A DNA stretch of 64,000 bases from JACMQX01 sp044225675 (GCA_044225675.1 JBGAIH010000028.1:7373-71372); one strand, 5' to 3'; numbered from the stretch's first letter, positions 52,645 to 62,922 are shown. Numbers and translations: made by a program. The notes: generated by a model not told the origin, from the letters alone.

Positions 52645-53457
52645 ATGAGTACGCGGGCGATGAGTACTCGGGCGATGAGCGCTACCGCAACGGCCTGGGC
52701 GAGCGGCGACTGGCTCGTGCCCGACTGGCCCGCGCCACCGGGCGTGCGCGCCGTGTGTACCACGCGCACGGGCGGCGTGTCCCGCCCGCCCTACGACAGC
52801 TTCAACCTGGGCGACCATGTCGGCGATGCGCCCGACGCGGTCGCCGCCAACCGGCGTGCGCTGGCCCGGGCGCTCGGCGCGCGGCCCGTGTTTCTGCAGC
52901 AGGTACATGGCACGGCCGCGGTGGCGCTCGACGCGCTCACCCCCGACGGCACGGTCGCCGATGCCTGCTGGACCACGGACGCCGGCGTGGCCTGCACGAT
53001 CATGGTGGCCGACTGCCTGCCGGTCCTGCTGGCCTCAGCCGACGGCCATGCCGTTGCGGCCGCGCATGCCGGCTGGCGCGGACTGGCGGGCGGCGTGATC
53101 GAGGGCGCGCTCGCCGCGCTGGCCCATGCGTCCGGTACGTCGGCCGGAACCGCGCGCGTGTGGCTTGGACCCTGCATCGGCCCCCAGGCCTTCGAGGTGG
53201 GCGACGAGGTGCGGGAAGTCTTCGTCGCGCACGACCCGGCCGCCGCCGCGATGTTCATGCCCCGCACGCCGGGCAAGTGGCTGGCCGATCTGGCCGGTCT
53301 GGCCCGCCAGCGTCTGGCCCATGCAGGCGTCAGCGTCGTCCACGGCAACGACGGCACGCCGCCGTGGTGCACCGTGGGCGAGGCCTCAAGGTTCTTTTCT
53401 CACCGGCGCGATCGCGTGAGCGGGCGCCTCGCGGCCTGCATCTGGCGCACCGCCTGA
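52645..53457 (+). CDS. pgeF: Peptidoglycan editing factor PgeF (polyphenol-oxidase/YfiH family)
   Basis: A 270-aa protein of the DUF152/YfiH family, with the metal-binding features FLQQVHGTAAV, MVADCLPVLLA, AAAHAGWRGLAGG and GPCIGPQAFEVGDEV. E. coli PgeF removes wrong amino acids from peptidoglycan precursors. The N-terminus is odd: three in-frame ATGs (52645, 52660, 52675) lie in a tandem 15-bp repeat, giving MSTRAMSTRAMS. Any of the three may be the start. The 3' end overlaps a convergent gene by 72 bp. Confidence 0.9.
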   Translation: MSTRAMSTRAMSATATAWASGDWLVPDWPAPPGVRAVCTTRTGGVSRPPYDSFNLGDHVGDAPDAVAANRRALARALGARPVFLQQVHGTAAVALDALTPDGTVADACWTTDAGVACTIMVADCLPVLLASADGHAVAAAHAGWRGLAGGVIEGALAALAHASGTSAGTARVWLGPCIGPQAFEVGDEVREVFVAHDPAAAAMFMPRTPGKWLADLAGLARQRLAHAGVSVVHGNDGTPPWCTVGEASRFFSHRRDRVSGRLAACIWRTA

Positions 53458-53697
53458 CGCGGCCGCGTCGTGTGCAGCGTCCGCCGCGCGGCGCGCCGCC
53501 AGTTCCTCGGCCTCCTGGCGGCGCAGCGCCTTGCGGCGCATCGGCGTGCCCATGAGATAAACCACGAGCGCCACCGGCACCACGCCATAGAGCAAAAAGG
53601 TCACAATGGCACCGAGCAGGCTGCCGTTCGGGCTCGTGGCTTCGGCCACGGCCATCATGAGCACGACATAGATCCAGGCGATGACGACGAGGTACAT
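53386..53697 (-). CDS. Small inner-membrane protein (103 aa), hypothetical
   Basis: Two hydrophobic segments (about 2-18 and 29-48) are followed by a basic and Ala-rich tail with Arg-rich coiled-coil character (about 55-80). No family is recognised. Its 3' end overlaps pgeF by 72 bp tail to tail. The ATG at 53697 (MYLVVIAWI) is preceded by ACGGA. Confidence 0.65.
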   Translation of the reverse strand: MYLVVIAWIYVVLMMAVAEATSPNGSLLGAIVTFLLYGVVPVALVVYLMGTPMRRKALRRQEAEELAARRAADAAHDAAASGGAPDAGREAPAHAIAPVRKEP

Positions 53698-53772
53698 GGA
53701 AATCCGTTCGGTAAACAGACAGGACGCAGGACAATCAGCCAAAGCTTGCGCGCGATCAAATTCAGCGCAGGC

Positions 53773-53815
53773 GCAACAATGGATTGTTGCAGTGCAGCAT
53801 AAATTCCGGGATACT
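53773..53815 (+). promoter_or_regulatory. phaC promoter with overlapping palindromes (possible PhaR site)
   Basis: GCAACAAT-GG-ATTGTTGC (53773-53790) is a perfect 8-bp inverted repeat with 2-bp spacer. It overlaps TGCAGTGCA (TGCA-G-TGCA) at about 53788-53796. A plausible promoter is TTGCAG (53787-53792), 17 bp, GATACT (53810-53815). PhaR-type repressors bind TGC-rich dyads near pha promoters. Binding here is inferred. Confidence 0.5.
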
Positions 53816-53854
53816 GGGGTTTCCCCTTAGGATCCGCAGAATCGAGGAGACAAG

Positions 53855-55576
53855 ATGAATTCTGAACCAGAGTGGGCCCGTGCCGCCCAGCAGTTCCAGT
53901 CCGCCTTCACCGACAGCTGGTCCAAGGCGCTCAAGTCCTTCCAGACGATGGACCTGTCGGCACTGGGCGCAGGTGCGCCCGCCATGCCCCAGCTGTCCAT
54001 GTCGCCGCAGAAGCTGCAGGAGATCCAGCAGCAGTATGTGAAGGAGGCGTCCGAGCTCTGGAACGCCAGCCTGCATGCCAACCCCGTGGTCGCCGACCGG
54101 CGCTTCGCCGACAACGCCTGGAGCCACAACCCGGTGGCCGCGTTCTCCGCAGCCGCCTATCTGCTCAATGCCCGCACGCTGATGGGCCTGGCCGACGCGG
54201 TCGAGGGTGACGAGAAAACCCGGGCGCGGGTGCGCTTCGCGGTCGAGCAGTGGATGGCGGCCTCGGCCCCCAGCAACTTCCTCGCCTTCAATGCCGAAGC
54301 CCAGCAGAAGGCGGTCGAAACGCAGGGCGAGAGCATTGCCAAGGGCATGGCCAACCTGCTGCACGACATGCGCCAGGGCCATGTCTCGATGACCGACGAG
54401 AGCGTGTTCGAGGTGGGCCGCAACGTCGCCACCACCGAAGGCGCCGTGGTGTTCGAAAACGAGATGTTCCAGCTCATCGAGTACAAGCCGCTCACGCCCA
54501 AGGTCCATGAGCGGCCCTTCCTGCTCGTGCCGCCCTGCATCAACAAGTTCTACATCCTCGACCTGCAGCCCGACAACTCGCTGATCCGCTACGCGGTCGA
54601 GCAGGGTCACCGCACCTTCGTGGTGAGCTGGCGCAACCCGGACGAATCGCTGGCCCGCTGCACCTGGGACGACTACATCGAGAAGGCCGCGATCGAAGCC
54701 ATCCGCGTGGTGCGCGAGATCACCGGCCAGAACCGCAAGGGCGGCCAGATCAACGCGCTGGGCTTCTGCGTGGGCGGCACGATCCTCGGCACCGCGCTGG
54801 CCGTGCTGGCGGCGCGCGGCGAAAAGCCCGTGGCCTCGGCCACCTTTCTCACCGCGCTGCTCGACTTCACCGACACCGGCGTGCTCGACGTGTTCATCGA
54901 CGAGGCCTTCGTCAAGTTCCGCGAGATGCAGATGGGCGAGGGCGGTCTGCTCAAGGGCCAGGAGCTGGCCTCGACCTTCAGCTTCCTGCGGCCCAACGAC
55001 CTGGTGTGGAACTACGTCGTGGGCAACTACCTCAAGGGCGAGACGCCGCCGCCGTTCGACCTGCTGTACTGGAACAGCGACTCCACCAACCTGCCGGGGC
55101 CGATGTACGCCTGGTACCTGCGCAACATGTACCTCGAGAACAATCTCGTCAAACCGGGCCGGCTGACCGTCTGCGGCGAAAAGGTGGACCTGCGCAAGCT
55201 CGACATGCCGACCTACATCTATGGCTCGCGCGAGGACCACATCGTGCCCATCGGCGGCGCCTACGCCTCGACCCAGCACCTGCCCGGCAAGAAGCGCTTC
55301 GTCATGGGCGCCTCGGGCCACATCGCCGGCGTGATCAATCCGCCGGCCAAGAAAAAGCGCAGCTACTGGACCGGCCCTGAAGGCAAGTTCCCGCCGACGC
55401 AGGCGGCCTGGCTGAAGACCGCCACCGAACACCCGGGCAGCTGGTGGACCGACTGGGCCGCCTGGCTCAAGCCGCATGCCGGCAAGCTCGTGCCAGCGCC
55501 CAAGGGCTATGGCAAGGGCGCGACCTACAAGGCCATCGAACCGGCCCCGGGCCGCTACGTCAAGGCCAAGGCCTGA
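53855..55576 (+). CDS. phaC: Class I poly(3-hydroxyalkanoate) synthase
   Basis: A 573-aa synthase that polymerises 3-hydroxyacyl-CoA, mainly 3-hydroxybutyryl-CoA, into storage granules. The lipase-like box GFCVGG carries catalytic Cys305. Asp461 (REDHIVP) and His489 (GASGHIAG) complete the triad. Length and the single-gene type fit class I (Cupriavidus/Ralstonia-like). GAGGAGA precedes the ATG. The operon continues with phaA and phaB. Confidence 0.97.
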   Translation: MNSEPEWARAAQQFQSAFTDSWSKALKSFQTMDLSALGAGAPAMPQLSMSPQKLQEIQQQYVKEASELWNASLHANPVVADRRFADNAWSHNPVAAFSAAAYLLNARTLMGLADAVEGDEKTRARVRFAVEQWMAASAPSNFLAFNAEAQQKAVETQGESIAKGMANLLHDMRQGHVSMTDESVFEVGRNVATTEGAVVFENEMFQLIEYKPLTPKVHERPFLLVPPCINKFYILDLQPDNSLIRYAVEQGHRTFVVSWRNPDESLARCTWDDYIEKAAIEAIRVVREITGQNRKGGQINALGFCVGGTILGTALAVLAARGEKPVASATFLTALLDFTDTGVLDVFIDEAFVKFREMQMGEGGLLKGQELASTFSFLRPNDLVWNYVVGNYLKGETPPPFDLLYWNSDSTNLPGPMYAWYLRNMYLENNLVKPGRLTVCGEKVDLRKLDMPTYIYGSREDHIVPIGGAYASTQHLPGKKRFVMGASGHIAGVINPPAKKKRSYWTGPEGKFPPTQAAWLKTATEHPGSWWTDWAAWLKPHAGKLVPAPKGYGKGATYKAIEPAPGRYVKAKA

Positions 55577-55672
55577 GCCTGCCGGGACGCCAACACCTTT
55601 CGCGGGCGCGCCGCCGTTTCCCGAACCCCGACGCCGCACCCTGACCGCTTTTTCGATCATCAGGAGCTTTTC

Positions 55673-56851
55673 ATGGAAGACATCGTCATCGTTTCCGCCG
55701 CCCGCACCGCCGTCGGCAAGTTCGGCGGCTCGCTCGCCAAGACCGCCGCGCCTGAACTGGGCGCCACCGTCATCGCCGAGTTGCTGCGCCGCACCGGCGT
55801 GGCCGCAGACCAGATCGGCGAAGTGATCCTCGGCCAGGTGCTGGCCGCCGGCTCGGGCCAGAATCCGGCCCGCCAGGCACTGCTCAAGAGCGGCATCGCC
55901 AAGGAGACGCCGGCCCTCACCATCAACGCCGTCTGCGGCTCGGGGCTCAAGGCCGTGATGCTCGCGGCCCAGTCCATCGCCTGGGGCGACAGCGACATCG
56001 TCATCGCCGGCGGCCAGGAGAACATGAGCGCTGCGCCGCACGTGCTGCCGAACTCGCGCGACGGCCAGCGCATGGGTGACTGGAAGCTGGTCGACACCAT
56101 GATCGTCGACGGCCTGTGGGACGTCTACAACCAGTACCACATGGGCATCACCGCCGAGAACGTGGCCAAGAAGTACGGCATCAGCCGCGAGGCGCAGGAT
56201 GCCTTCGCGCTGGCCAGCCAGCAAAAGGCTGCCGCCGCGCAGGACGCCGGCAGGTTCAAGGACGAGATCGTGCCCGTCACCATTCCGCAGAAGAAGGGTG
56301 ACCCGCTCGTCTTCGCGGCCGACGAGTTCATCAACAAGAAGACCAGCGCCGAAGCGCTGGCCGGCCTGCGTCCTGCCTTCGACAAGGCTGGCGGCGTGAC
56401 CGCAGGCAATGCCTCGGGCATCAATGACGGCGCCGCCGCAGTCATGGTCATGTCGGCCAAGAAGGCCGCTGCACTGGGTCTCACGCCGCTCGGCCGCATC
56501 GCCAGCTTCGCGACGACGGGGCTCGACCCGGCCTACATGGGCATGGGCCCGGTGCCGGCCTCCACCAAGGCGCTCCAGCGCGCCGGCTGGAAGGCTGCCG
56601 ACCTGGACCTGCTGGAGATCAACGAAGCCTTTGCCGCCCAGGCCTGCGCCGTCAACAACGAGATGGGCTGGGACACCAGCAAGGTGAACGTCAATGGCGG
56701 CGCCATCGCGATCGGTCACCCGATTGGTGCATCGGGCTGCCGCATTCTGGTGACCCTGCTGCACGAGATGGGCCGCCGCAACGCGAAGAAGGGCATCGCC
56801 AGCCTCTGCATCGGCGGCGGCATGGGTGTTGCTCTGACCATCGAACGCTGA
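55673..56851 (+). CDS. phaA: Acetyl-CoA acetyltransferase (beta-ketothiolase)
   Basis: A 392-aa thiolase that condenses two acetyl-CoA into acetoacetyl-CoA. The nucleophile Cys88 is in NAVCGSGLKA, His349 in GHPIGASGC, and the proton-exchanging Cys379 in CIGGGMG. The place between phaC and phaB shows it serves PHB synthesis. Confidence 0.97.
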   Translation: MEDIVIVSAARTAVGKFGGSLAKTAAPELGATVIAELLRRTGVAADQIGEVILGQVLAAGSGQNPARQALLKSGIAKETPALTINAVCGSGLKAVMLAAQSIAWGDSDIVIAGGQENMSAAPHVLPNSRDGQRMGDWKLVDTMIVDGLWDVYNQYHMGITAENVAKKYGISREAQDAFALASQQKAAAAQDAGRFKDEIVPVTIPQKKGDPLVFAADEFINKKTSAEALAGLRPAFDKAGGVTAGNASGINDGAAAVMVMSAKKAAALGLTPLGRIASFATTGLDPAYMGMGPVPASTKALQRAGWKAADLDLLEINEAFAAQACAVNNEMGWDTSKVNVNGGAIAIGHPIGASGCRILVTLLHEMGRRNAKKGIASLCIGGGMGVALTIER

Positions 56852-56982
56852 CACCCTGCGCCGCCATCCGGGCGGCACGGCGCGCGGCAAATTCCGCGTG
56901 CTGTGGCGTTAACCCGTAGGTCCGCGGGCTCGCGCGTGGACCAGAATGGCAGCGTGACTTCATTTCAATCGAGGAGAAAACA

Positions 56983-57720
56983 ATGAGCAAGAAGATCGCC
57001 TACGTCACCGGTGGCATGGGTGGCATCGGAACCGCCATCTGCCAGCGGCTGCACAAGGAAGGCTTCACCGTCATCGCCGGCTGCGGCCCGACCCGCGACT
57101 TCAACAAGTGGCTGAACGAGCAGAAGGCGCTGGGCTACACCTTCCACGCGTCCGTCGGCAACGTCGGTTCCTGGGACTCGACCGTCGAGGCCTTCACCAA
57201 GGCCAAGGCCGAGCACGGCACCATCGACGTGCTGGTCAACAACGCCGGCATCACGCGCGACCGCATGTTCCTCAAGATGTCCCGCGAAGACTGGGACGCC
57301 GTCATCGAGACCAACCTCAACAGCATGTTCAACGTCACCAAGCAGGTGGTGGGCGACATGGTCGAAAAGGGCTGGGGCCGCATCATCAACATCAGCTCGG
57401 TCAATGGCGAGAAGGGCCAGGCCGGCCAGACCAACTACTCGGCCGCCAAGGCCGGCATGCACGGCTTCACCATGGCGCTGGCGCAGGAGCTGGCCAACAA
57501 GGGCGTCACCGTCAACACCGTGAGCCCGGGCTACATCGGCACCGACATGGTCAAGGCGATTCGCCAGGACGTGCTCGACAAGATCGTCGCGACCATTCCC
57601 GTCAAGCGCCTCGGCCAGCCCGAGGAGATCGCCTCGATCATCGCCTGGCTCGCGTCCGACGAAGGCGGCTACTCCACCGGCGCCGACTTCTCGGTCAACG
57701 GCGGCCTGCACATGGGCTGA
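56983..57720 (+). CDS. phaB: Acetoacetyl-CoA reductase
   Basis: A 245-aa SDR that reduces acetoacetyl-CoA to (R)-3-hydroxybutyryl-CoA with NADPH. The cofactor loop TGGMGGIG is near residues 9-16, NNAG follows, and Tyr152/Lys156 (YSAAK) are catalytic. AGGAG precedes the ATG, and the gene ends with a strong terminator. Confidence 0.97.
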   Translation: MSKKIAYVTGGMGGIGTAICQRLHKEGFTVIAGCGPTRDFNKWLNEQKALGYTFHASVGNVGSWDSTVEAFTKAKAEHGTIDVLVNNAGITRDRMFLKMSREDWDAVIETNLNSMFNVTKQVVGDMVEKGWGRIINISSVNGEKGQAGQTNYSAAKAGMHGFTMALAQELANKGVTVNTVSPGYIGTDMVKAIRQDVLDKIVATIPVKRLGQPEEIASIIAWLASDEGGYSTGADFSVNGGLHMG

Positions 57721-57744
57721 TCCGGCGTCCGCCGGTTCGCGCAA

Positions 57745-57769
57745 GGCCTCCCCGACGGGAGGCCTTTTT
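57745..57769 (+). terminator. Terminator of the phaCAB operon
   Basis: GGCCTCCC-CGAC-GGGAGGCC, a perfect 8-bp stem, followed by TTTTT (57765-57769), 25 nt after the phaB stop. Confidence 0.92.
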
Positions 57770-57858
57770 CATTCAGCACGCGCTGCGGCCTGCGGCGGCG
57801 CGCCGCTGTTTTCCCCCACCGGCTGTCCGTGTACCGCCCGAGCCTGCACAATGCCCCC

Positions 57859-59586
57859 ATGCATCACAGTGTTTCCCTGATCAGCACGATTGCCGCAGGC
57901 CTGGGTCTGGCGCTCATCCTCGGCTTTCTGGCCGCGCGGCTCAAGCTGCCGGCCCTGGTCGGCTATCTGCTGGCGGGCGTCATCATCGGGCCGTTCACGC
58001 CCGGCTTCGTGGCCGACGCCTCCATCGCCAGCCAGCTCGCGGAAATCGGCGTGATGCTCTTGATGTTCGGCGTCGGCCTTCACTTTTCGCTCGACGACCT
58101 GCTGGCCGTGCGCAGGATCGCCTTGCCCGGCGCCATCGTGCAGGTGGCGGTGGCCACCGCCATGGGCATGGGCCTGGCCTTCTGGTGGGGCTGGGGCCTG
58201 GGCGGCGCGCTGGTCTTCGGCCTGTCGCTGTCGGTGGCCAGCACGGTGGTGCTGCTGCGCGCACTGGAAAGCCGGGGCGTGCTCGACTCCTTCAATGGCC
58301 GCATCGCGGTCGGCTGGCTCGTGGTGGAAGACCTGCTGATGGTCCTCGTGCTGGTGCTGCTGCCGCCGCTGGCCGGCATGCTGGGCGGCAAGGTCGAGCC
58401 CGGCGCCGACGCCGACGGCCTGTGGAAGACGCTCGGCCTGACGCTGCTGCAGGTCGGCGGCTTCGTGGTGCTGATGCTGGTGGTCGGCCGCCGCTTCTTC
58501 CCCTGGGTGCTCTGGCAGGTGCAGCGCACCGGCTCGCGCGAGCTGTTCACCCTCTGCGTGATCGCGGCGGCCGTGAGCATCGCCTACGGTTCCACCATGC
58601 TGTTCGGCGTGTCGTTCGCGCTCGGCGCGTTCTTCGCGGGCATGGTCATGCGCGAGTCCGAGTTCAGCCATCGGGCGGCCGAGGAGTCGCTGCCGCTGCG
58701 CGACGCCTTCGCGGTGCTGTTCTTCGTTTCGGTCGGCATGCTGTTCGACCCGTCGGTCCTGGTGGAGCGCCCGCTTCAAGTGCTGGCGGTGGTCGCCATC
58801 ATCATCGTCGGCAAGTCGGTGGCGGCCGGTGCGCTGGTGGTTGCCTTCGGCTATCCGCTCAATACTGCGCTCACCGTGTCGGCCAGCCTGGCGCAGATCG
58901 GCGAGTTCTCGTTCATCCTCATCGGCCTGGGCGTGGCGCAGGGCCTGCTGCCACCCGAAGGCCAGAGCCTGGTGCTGGCCGGCGCGCTGATCTCCATCGC
59001 GCTCAATCCGCTGGTGTTCACCGCCGTGGAGCCGCTGCAGCGCTGGCTGCTGGAGCGCTCGCCGCTGGCGCGGCGCCTGGGCCAGCGCGACGACCCGCTG
59101 GCCGAGCTGCCCATGACCACCGACGCCAAGTTCCTCTCGCGCCAGGTCGTGCTGGTCGGCTACGGCCGAGTCGGCCGGCGCATTGCCGATGCGCTCACTG
59201 CGCACAACATCCCCTACGTGGTGGCCGAGCAGAACCGCGAACTGGTCGAGCAGCTGCGCACACGCGGCGTGCCGGCCGTCTCGGGCGATGCCGCCGATCC
59301 GGCGGTGCTGATCCAGGCGCACATCGCACGCGCCCGCATGCTCGTCATCGCCACGCCCGACACCATGAACGTGCGCCAGATGATCACCGTCGCGCGCACG
59401 CTCAACCCGTCGATCGACACCGTGGTGCGCACGCACAACGAGGCCGAAGCCCGCCTGCTGGAGCAGGAGAACGCCGGCAAGGTCTTCCTGGGCGAGCAGG
59501 AACTCGCGCAGGCGATGACGCGCCATGTGCTGGAGCACGCACAAGGGCCGGCACCCGCCTCGGCGGAGCCGGCCCCTGCGCACTAG
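57859..59586 (+). CDS. ybaL: CPA2-family cation:proton antiporter (YbaL/KefB-like)
   Basis: A 575-aa protein. About 12 membrane helices (1-390) include GVGLHFSLDDLL and SVASTVVLLRALESRG of the Na+/H+ exchanger domain. A C-terminal RCK (TrkA-N) domain (about 430-550) has the NAD/AMP-binding loop GYGRVGRR. Such antiporters move K+ or Na+ against H+ under nucleotide control. I take the ATG at 57859. Note that no KefF/KefG-like ancillary gene is adjacent. Confidence 0.9.
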   Translation: MHHSVSLISTIAAGLGLALILGFLAARLKLPALVGYLLAGVIIGPFTPGFVADASIASQLAEIGVMLLMFGVGLHFSLDDLLAVRRIALPGAIVQVAVATAMGMGLAFWWGWGLGGALVFGLSLSVASTVVLLRALESRGVLDSFNGRIAVGWLVVEDLLMVLVLVLLPPLAGMLGGKVEPGADADGLWKTLGLTLLQVGGFVVLMLVVGRRFFPWVLWQVQRTGSRELFTLCVIAAAVSIAYGSTMLFGVSFALGAFFAGMVMRESEFSHRAAEESLPLRDAFAVLFFVSVGMLFDPSVLVERPLQVLAVVAIIIVGKSVAAGALVVAFGYPLNTALTVSASLAQIGEFSFILIGLGVAQGLLPPEGQSLVLAGALISIALNPLVFTAVEPLQRWLLERSPLARRLGQRDDPLAELPMTTDAKFLSRQVVLVGYGRVGRRIADALTAHNIPYVVAEQNRELVEQLRTRGVPAVSGDAADPAVLIQAHIARARMLVIATPDTMNVRQMITVARTLNPSIDTVVRTHNEAEARLLEQENAGKVFLGEQELAQAMTRHVLEHAQGPAPASAEPAPAH

Positions 59587-59608
59587 GCGCGGCGCGGTGT
59601 CAGCAGAC

Positions 59609-60013
59609 TCAGACGATGTCTTCGATCGCCAGTATGTGGTAGCGCTGCGCGTACGAGAAGTCGTTGCGCTGCAGCACGTCCATGGCGCGGTGCGCCTCGT
59701 CGTCGTCCTTGACGCGGACCAGCAGGCCCCAGTGGTCCTTCTTCGCGAGATCGACGTAGTGCCGCACGGTGGCGGCCTCGGTGCCGGCCGAGGGCATGCC
59801 GCCATCGTCGGTGCCGCGCGCCGTGGCGCCGATCACGCTGATGACGGTGGCCGGGTCGATCAGTGTTACCTCGCCGGCATCCGGCAGGGCCGCCAGCGCA
59901 TCCCGCGCCGCGCGCGCTTCGGGCTCGCTGGGCAGCATGGCCATGATGTGGCCGGTCGGATAGAACACGCCCGCCATCGTGAGCATCTTGCGGTCGAGGT
60001 TGAAGTTGGACAT
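59609..60013 (-). CDS. Hypothetical protein (134 aa)
   Basis: No named family recognised. The protein is soluble, starts MSNFNLDRKMLTMAGVFYPTGHI, and has two alpha/beta halves that may be a ferredoxin-like repeat (about 20-60 and 85-134, with LLVRVKDDDEAHRAMDVL). A strong AAGGAG site supports translation. It converges with the antiporter gene. Confidence 0.75.
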   Translation of the reverse strand: MSNFNLDRKMLTMAGVFYPTGHIMAMLPSEPEARAARDALAALPDAGEVTLIDPATVISVIGATARGTDDGGMPSAGTEAATVRHYVDLAKKDHWGLLVRVKDDDEAHRAMDVLQRNDFSYAQRYHILAIEDIV

Positions 60014-60260
60014 GGTTTTTCTCCTTTCAGGTAGCGTCCCTCCATTAGCGCCGGATCGGACAGGCCCGGCTGTCGGCGCGGGCGGCTGGCGTCTGTAGGA
60101 CGCGTCCGCATCGCGGGGCCTGCAGGTGGATGGGGCCCGGTTAAAATGCGTTCTCGCCCTGATGCGCATCGCGGCCGCCCATCGTCCCGCCCTGGCCACC
60201 CGCGACGTCGGCTCTTTCGCGGCGGCTGGTGTGCCGCGCTCAACTGCTGGCTGACCTCAC

Positions 60261-61250
<990 letters not shown>

Positions 61251-61258
61251 GCCCGACA

Positions 61259-61312
61259 CAAGGCGGGCGGGCGCCTTACCCGGTGCAAGGCGGGCGGGCG
61301 TCATACCCGCGC
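61259..61312. repeat. 27-bp tandem repeat after dusA
   Basis: Two copies starting CAAGGCGGGCGGGCG at 61259 and 61286, period 27 bp, both followed by a TACCCG segment. No gene lies in the 160-bp gap. Its role is not known. Confidence 0.75.
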
Positions 61313-61411
61313 ACCATGGCAGGCTCCGCCCGGGAGCGTCTCGCGCTACCTTCGCGGCCGCTGGCCTCAGGCGCCCCGGCCGGTTAGTCTTCGTGCCGGA
61401 GGTGTTCCATC

Positions 61412-61936
61412 ATGGCTGTCTCGTCCCGAACCCTGTTCATTCTTCGCGGTGGCGGTGCGCTCGCTGCGGTGCTCGGCATGTTCCTCGTCGCCATGGGGGC
61501 GGCTTTCGGCGGTGGGCCGATCGCGCGGCAATGGGTGGGCCTGGCACTGCTGGTCGCCAGTCTGGTCATGCTGGCCTCGGTGTGCGCGCGGCGCGGCACG
61601 CAACTCGGCTGGCCCGGCTGGGCGGTGTTCATTGGCGTGTTCGTCACTCTGGCCATGGGGCCGGCGTTCTTCGTGCTGCTGCTTGCGCTGGTGTTCGCCC
61701 GCGAGAAGACGGCCGTTGATCCCGGCCATGTGCAGGCCGCGTCCGCACCCGTTGGCAAACCCTCGCTGCAGGAGATGCTGCGCACCGGCCGGCGGCCTGC
61801 TGCGACGGCCATCCGCGCACCTGCTGCGCCCGAGGCGCTGCCCTCCTGGCCCGTCGCGCTGGTACAGGGCCTAGCCCTGGCCCTGTGGCCGTGGCTGGTG
61901 TGGGGGACGTTCCGGGTGTCGCACTTCTGGCGCTGA
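61412..61936 (+). CDS. Hypothetical membrane protein (174 aa)
   Basis: Hydrophobic segments at about 13-33, 42-58, 70-92 and 150-167 suggest four membrane helices. The central soluble part is Ala/Pro/Arg-rich. No family recognised. It converges with the HMG-CoA-lyase gene, whose stop is 1 nt away. Confidence 0.65.
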   Translation: MAVSSRTLFILRGGGALAAVLGMFLVAMGAAFGGGPIARQWVGLALLVASLVMLASVCARRGTQLGWPGWAVFIGVFVTLAMGPAFFVLLLALVFAREKTAVDPGHVQAASAPVGKPSLQEMLRTGRRPAATAIRAPAAPEALPSWPVALVQGLALALWPWLVWGTFRVSHFWR

Positions 61937-61937
61937 C

Positions 61938-62906
61938 TCAGGCCAGGGCCGTGCCGGCATCCACGGCGTCCGCACGCTGAACCGCGCCTTTGCGCGGATG
62001 GAAGGTACGCGGAATGCCCGCCGCCGCCACGCCGCTGCGCAGCACATCGTCCGGCAGCGACGCGCCGAGCAGCGCGCGCGCCTGCAGCAGTCGCGGCAGA
62101 TCGACGCCGGTCGCGACGCCCATGCTCTCGAGCATGAACACCAGGTCCTCGGTCACGATGTTGCCCGAGGCACCTGGTGCAAAGGGGCAGCCGCCCAGGC
62201 CGCCCAGGCAGCTGTCGAACTCGCGGATGCCCTGCTCGAAGCCGGCCAGCGCGTTGGCCAGGCCCAGGCCCAGCGTGTCGTGCAGGTGCAGCTTGGTCAG
62301 GCGTGCGCCGATGGCGTCCTGCACGGCGCGCACGGTGTCGCGCACGCCGGACGGATGCGCATAGCCGACGGTGTCGGCCAGCGCCACGCAGTCCACGCCC
62401 GTGGCAGCGAGCGCGCGGGCCACCTGTACCACGCGCTCGCGCGGCACATCGCCTTCCATCGAGCAGCCGAAGGCCGTGGCCGCCGCTGCGTCGATGCGCA
62501 TGGGCCGCGCCTGCGCGCGGACCCAGTCGACGATGCTGCGCACCATCTCGATCTGCGCGTCCGTGCCCTTGTTGACGTTGGCATGGCTGTGCGTGTCGCT
62601 CACCGACACCGGAATCGCCAGCACATGGGCGCCGGCCTCGTGCGCCGCAATCGCGCCCTTGAGGTTGCAGGCCAGCGCGCAGACGGTGAGCCCTTCGATG
62701 GCGAGGGCGCCGCGCACCACCTCGCCGGTGTCCGCCATCTGCGGGATGGCGCGGGGCGACACGAAGCTGCCGACCTCGATCTCGCGCAATCCGGCGGCGG
62801 CCAGCTGGGCGATCCAGCGCAGCTTGACGTCGGTGGGCATGCGCCCGCGGGCCATTTGCAGGCCGTCGCGCGGGCCGACTTCGCAGATCGTGGTGTGGGC
62901 TGTCAT
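61938..62906 (-). CDS. Hydroxymethylglutaryl-CoA lyase family protein
   Basis: A 322-aa TIM-barrel lyase. GPRDGLQ at 11-17 supplies the metal Asp and Arg, and the Cys loop GGCPFAPGASGN is the HMG-CoA lyase signature. It splits HMG-CoA into acetoacetate and acetyl-CoA in leucine breakdown, or a related 3-hydroxyacyl-CoA. The TctC and probable CoA-transferase neighbours suggest a side-chain acid pathway (transport, CoA activation, lyase) rather than the liu leucine operon. Confidence 0.9.
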   Translation of the reverse strand: MTAHTTICEVGPRDGLQMARGRMPTDVKLRWIAQLAAAGLREIEVGSFVSPRAIPQMADTGEVVRGALAIEGLTVCALACNLKGAIAAHEAGAHVLAIPVSVSDTHSHANVNKGTDAQIEMVRSIVDWVRAQARPMRIDAAAATAFGCSMEGDVPRERVVQVARALAATGVDCVALADTVGYAHPSGVRDTVRAVQDAIGARLTKLHLHDTLGLGLANALAGFEQGIREFDSCLGGLGGCPFAPGASGNIVTEDLVFMLESMGVATGVDLPRLLQARALLGASLPDDVLRSGVAAAGIPRTFHPRKGAVQRADAVDAGTALA

Positions 62907-62922
62907 GCGGCTGTCCTCGTGC

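Noticed and set aside
53762..56890. 1042-codon open frame opposite phaC and phaA
   Set aside because: It spans two convincingly identified genes with full catalytic residues. Its composition (Val/Asp/His/Gly-rich) is that of a shadow frame.
57769..59805. 678-codon minus-strand frame opposite the antiporter
   Set aside because: His/Gln/Arg/Glu-rich antisense image of membrane helices, no recognisable domain.
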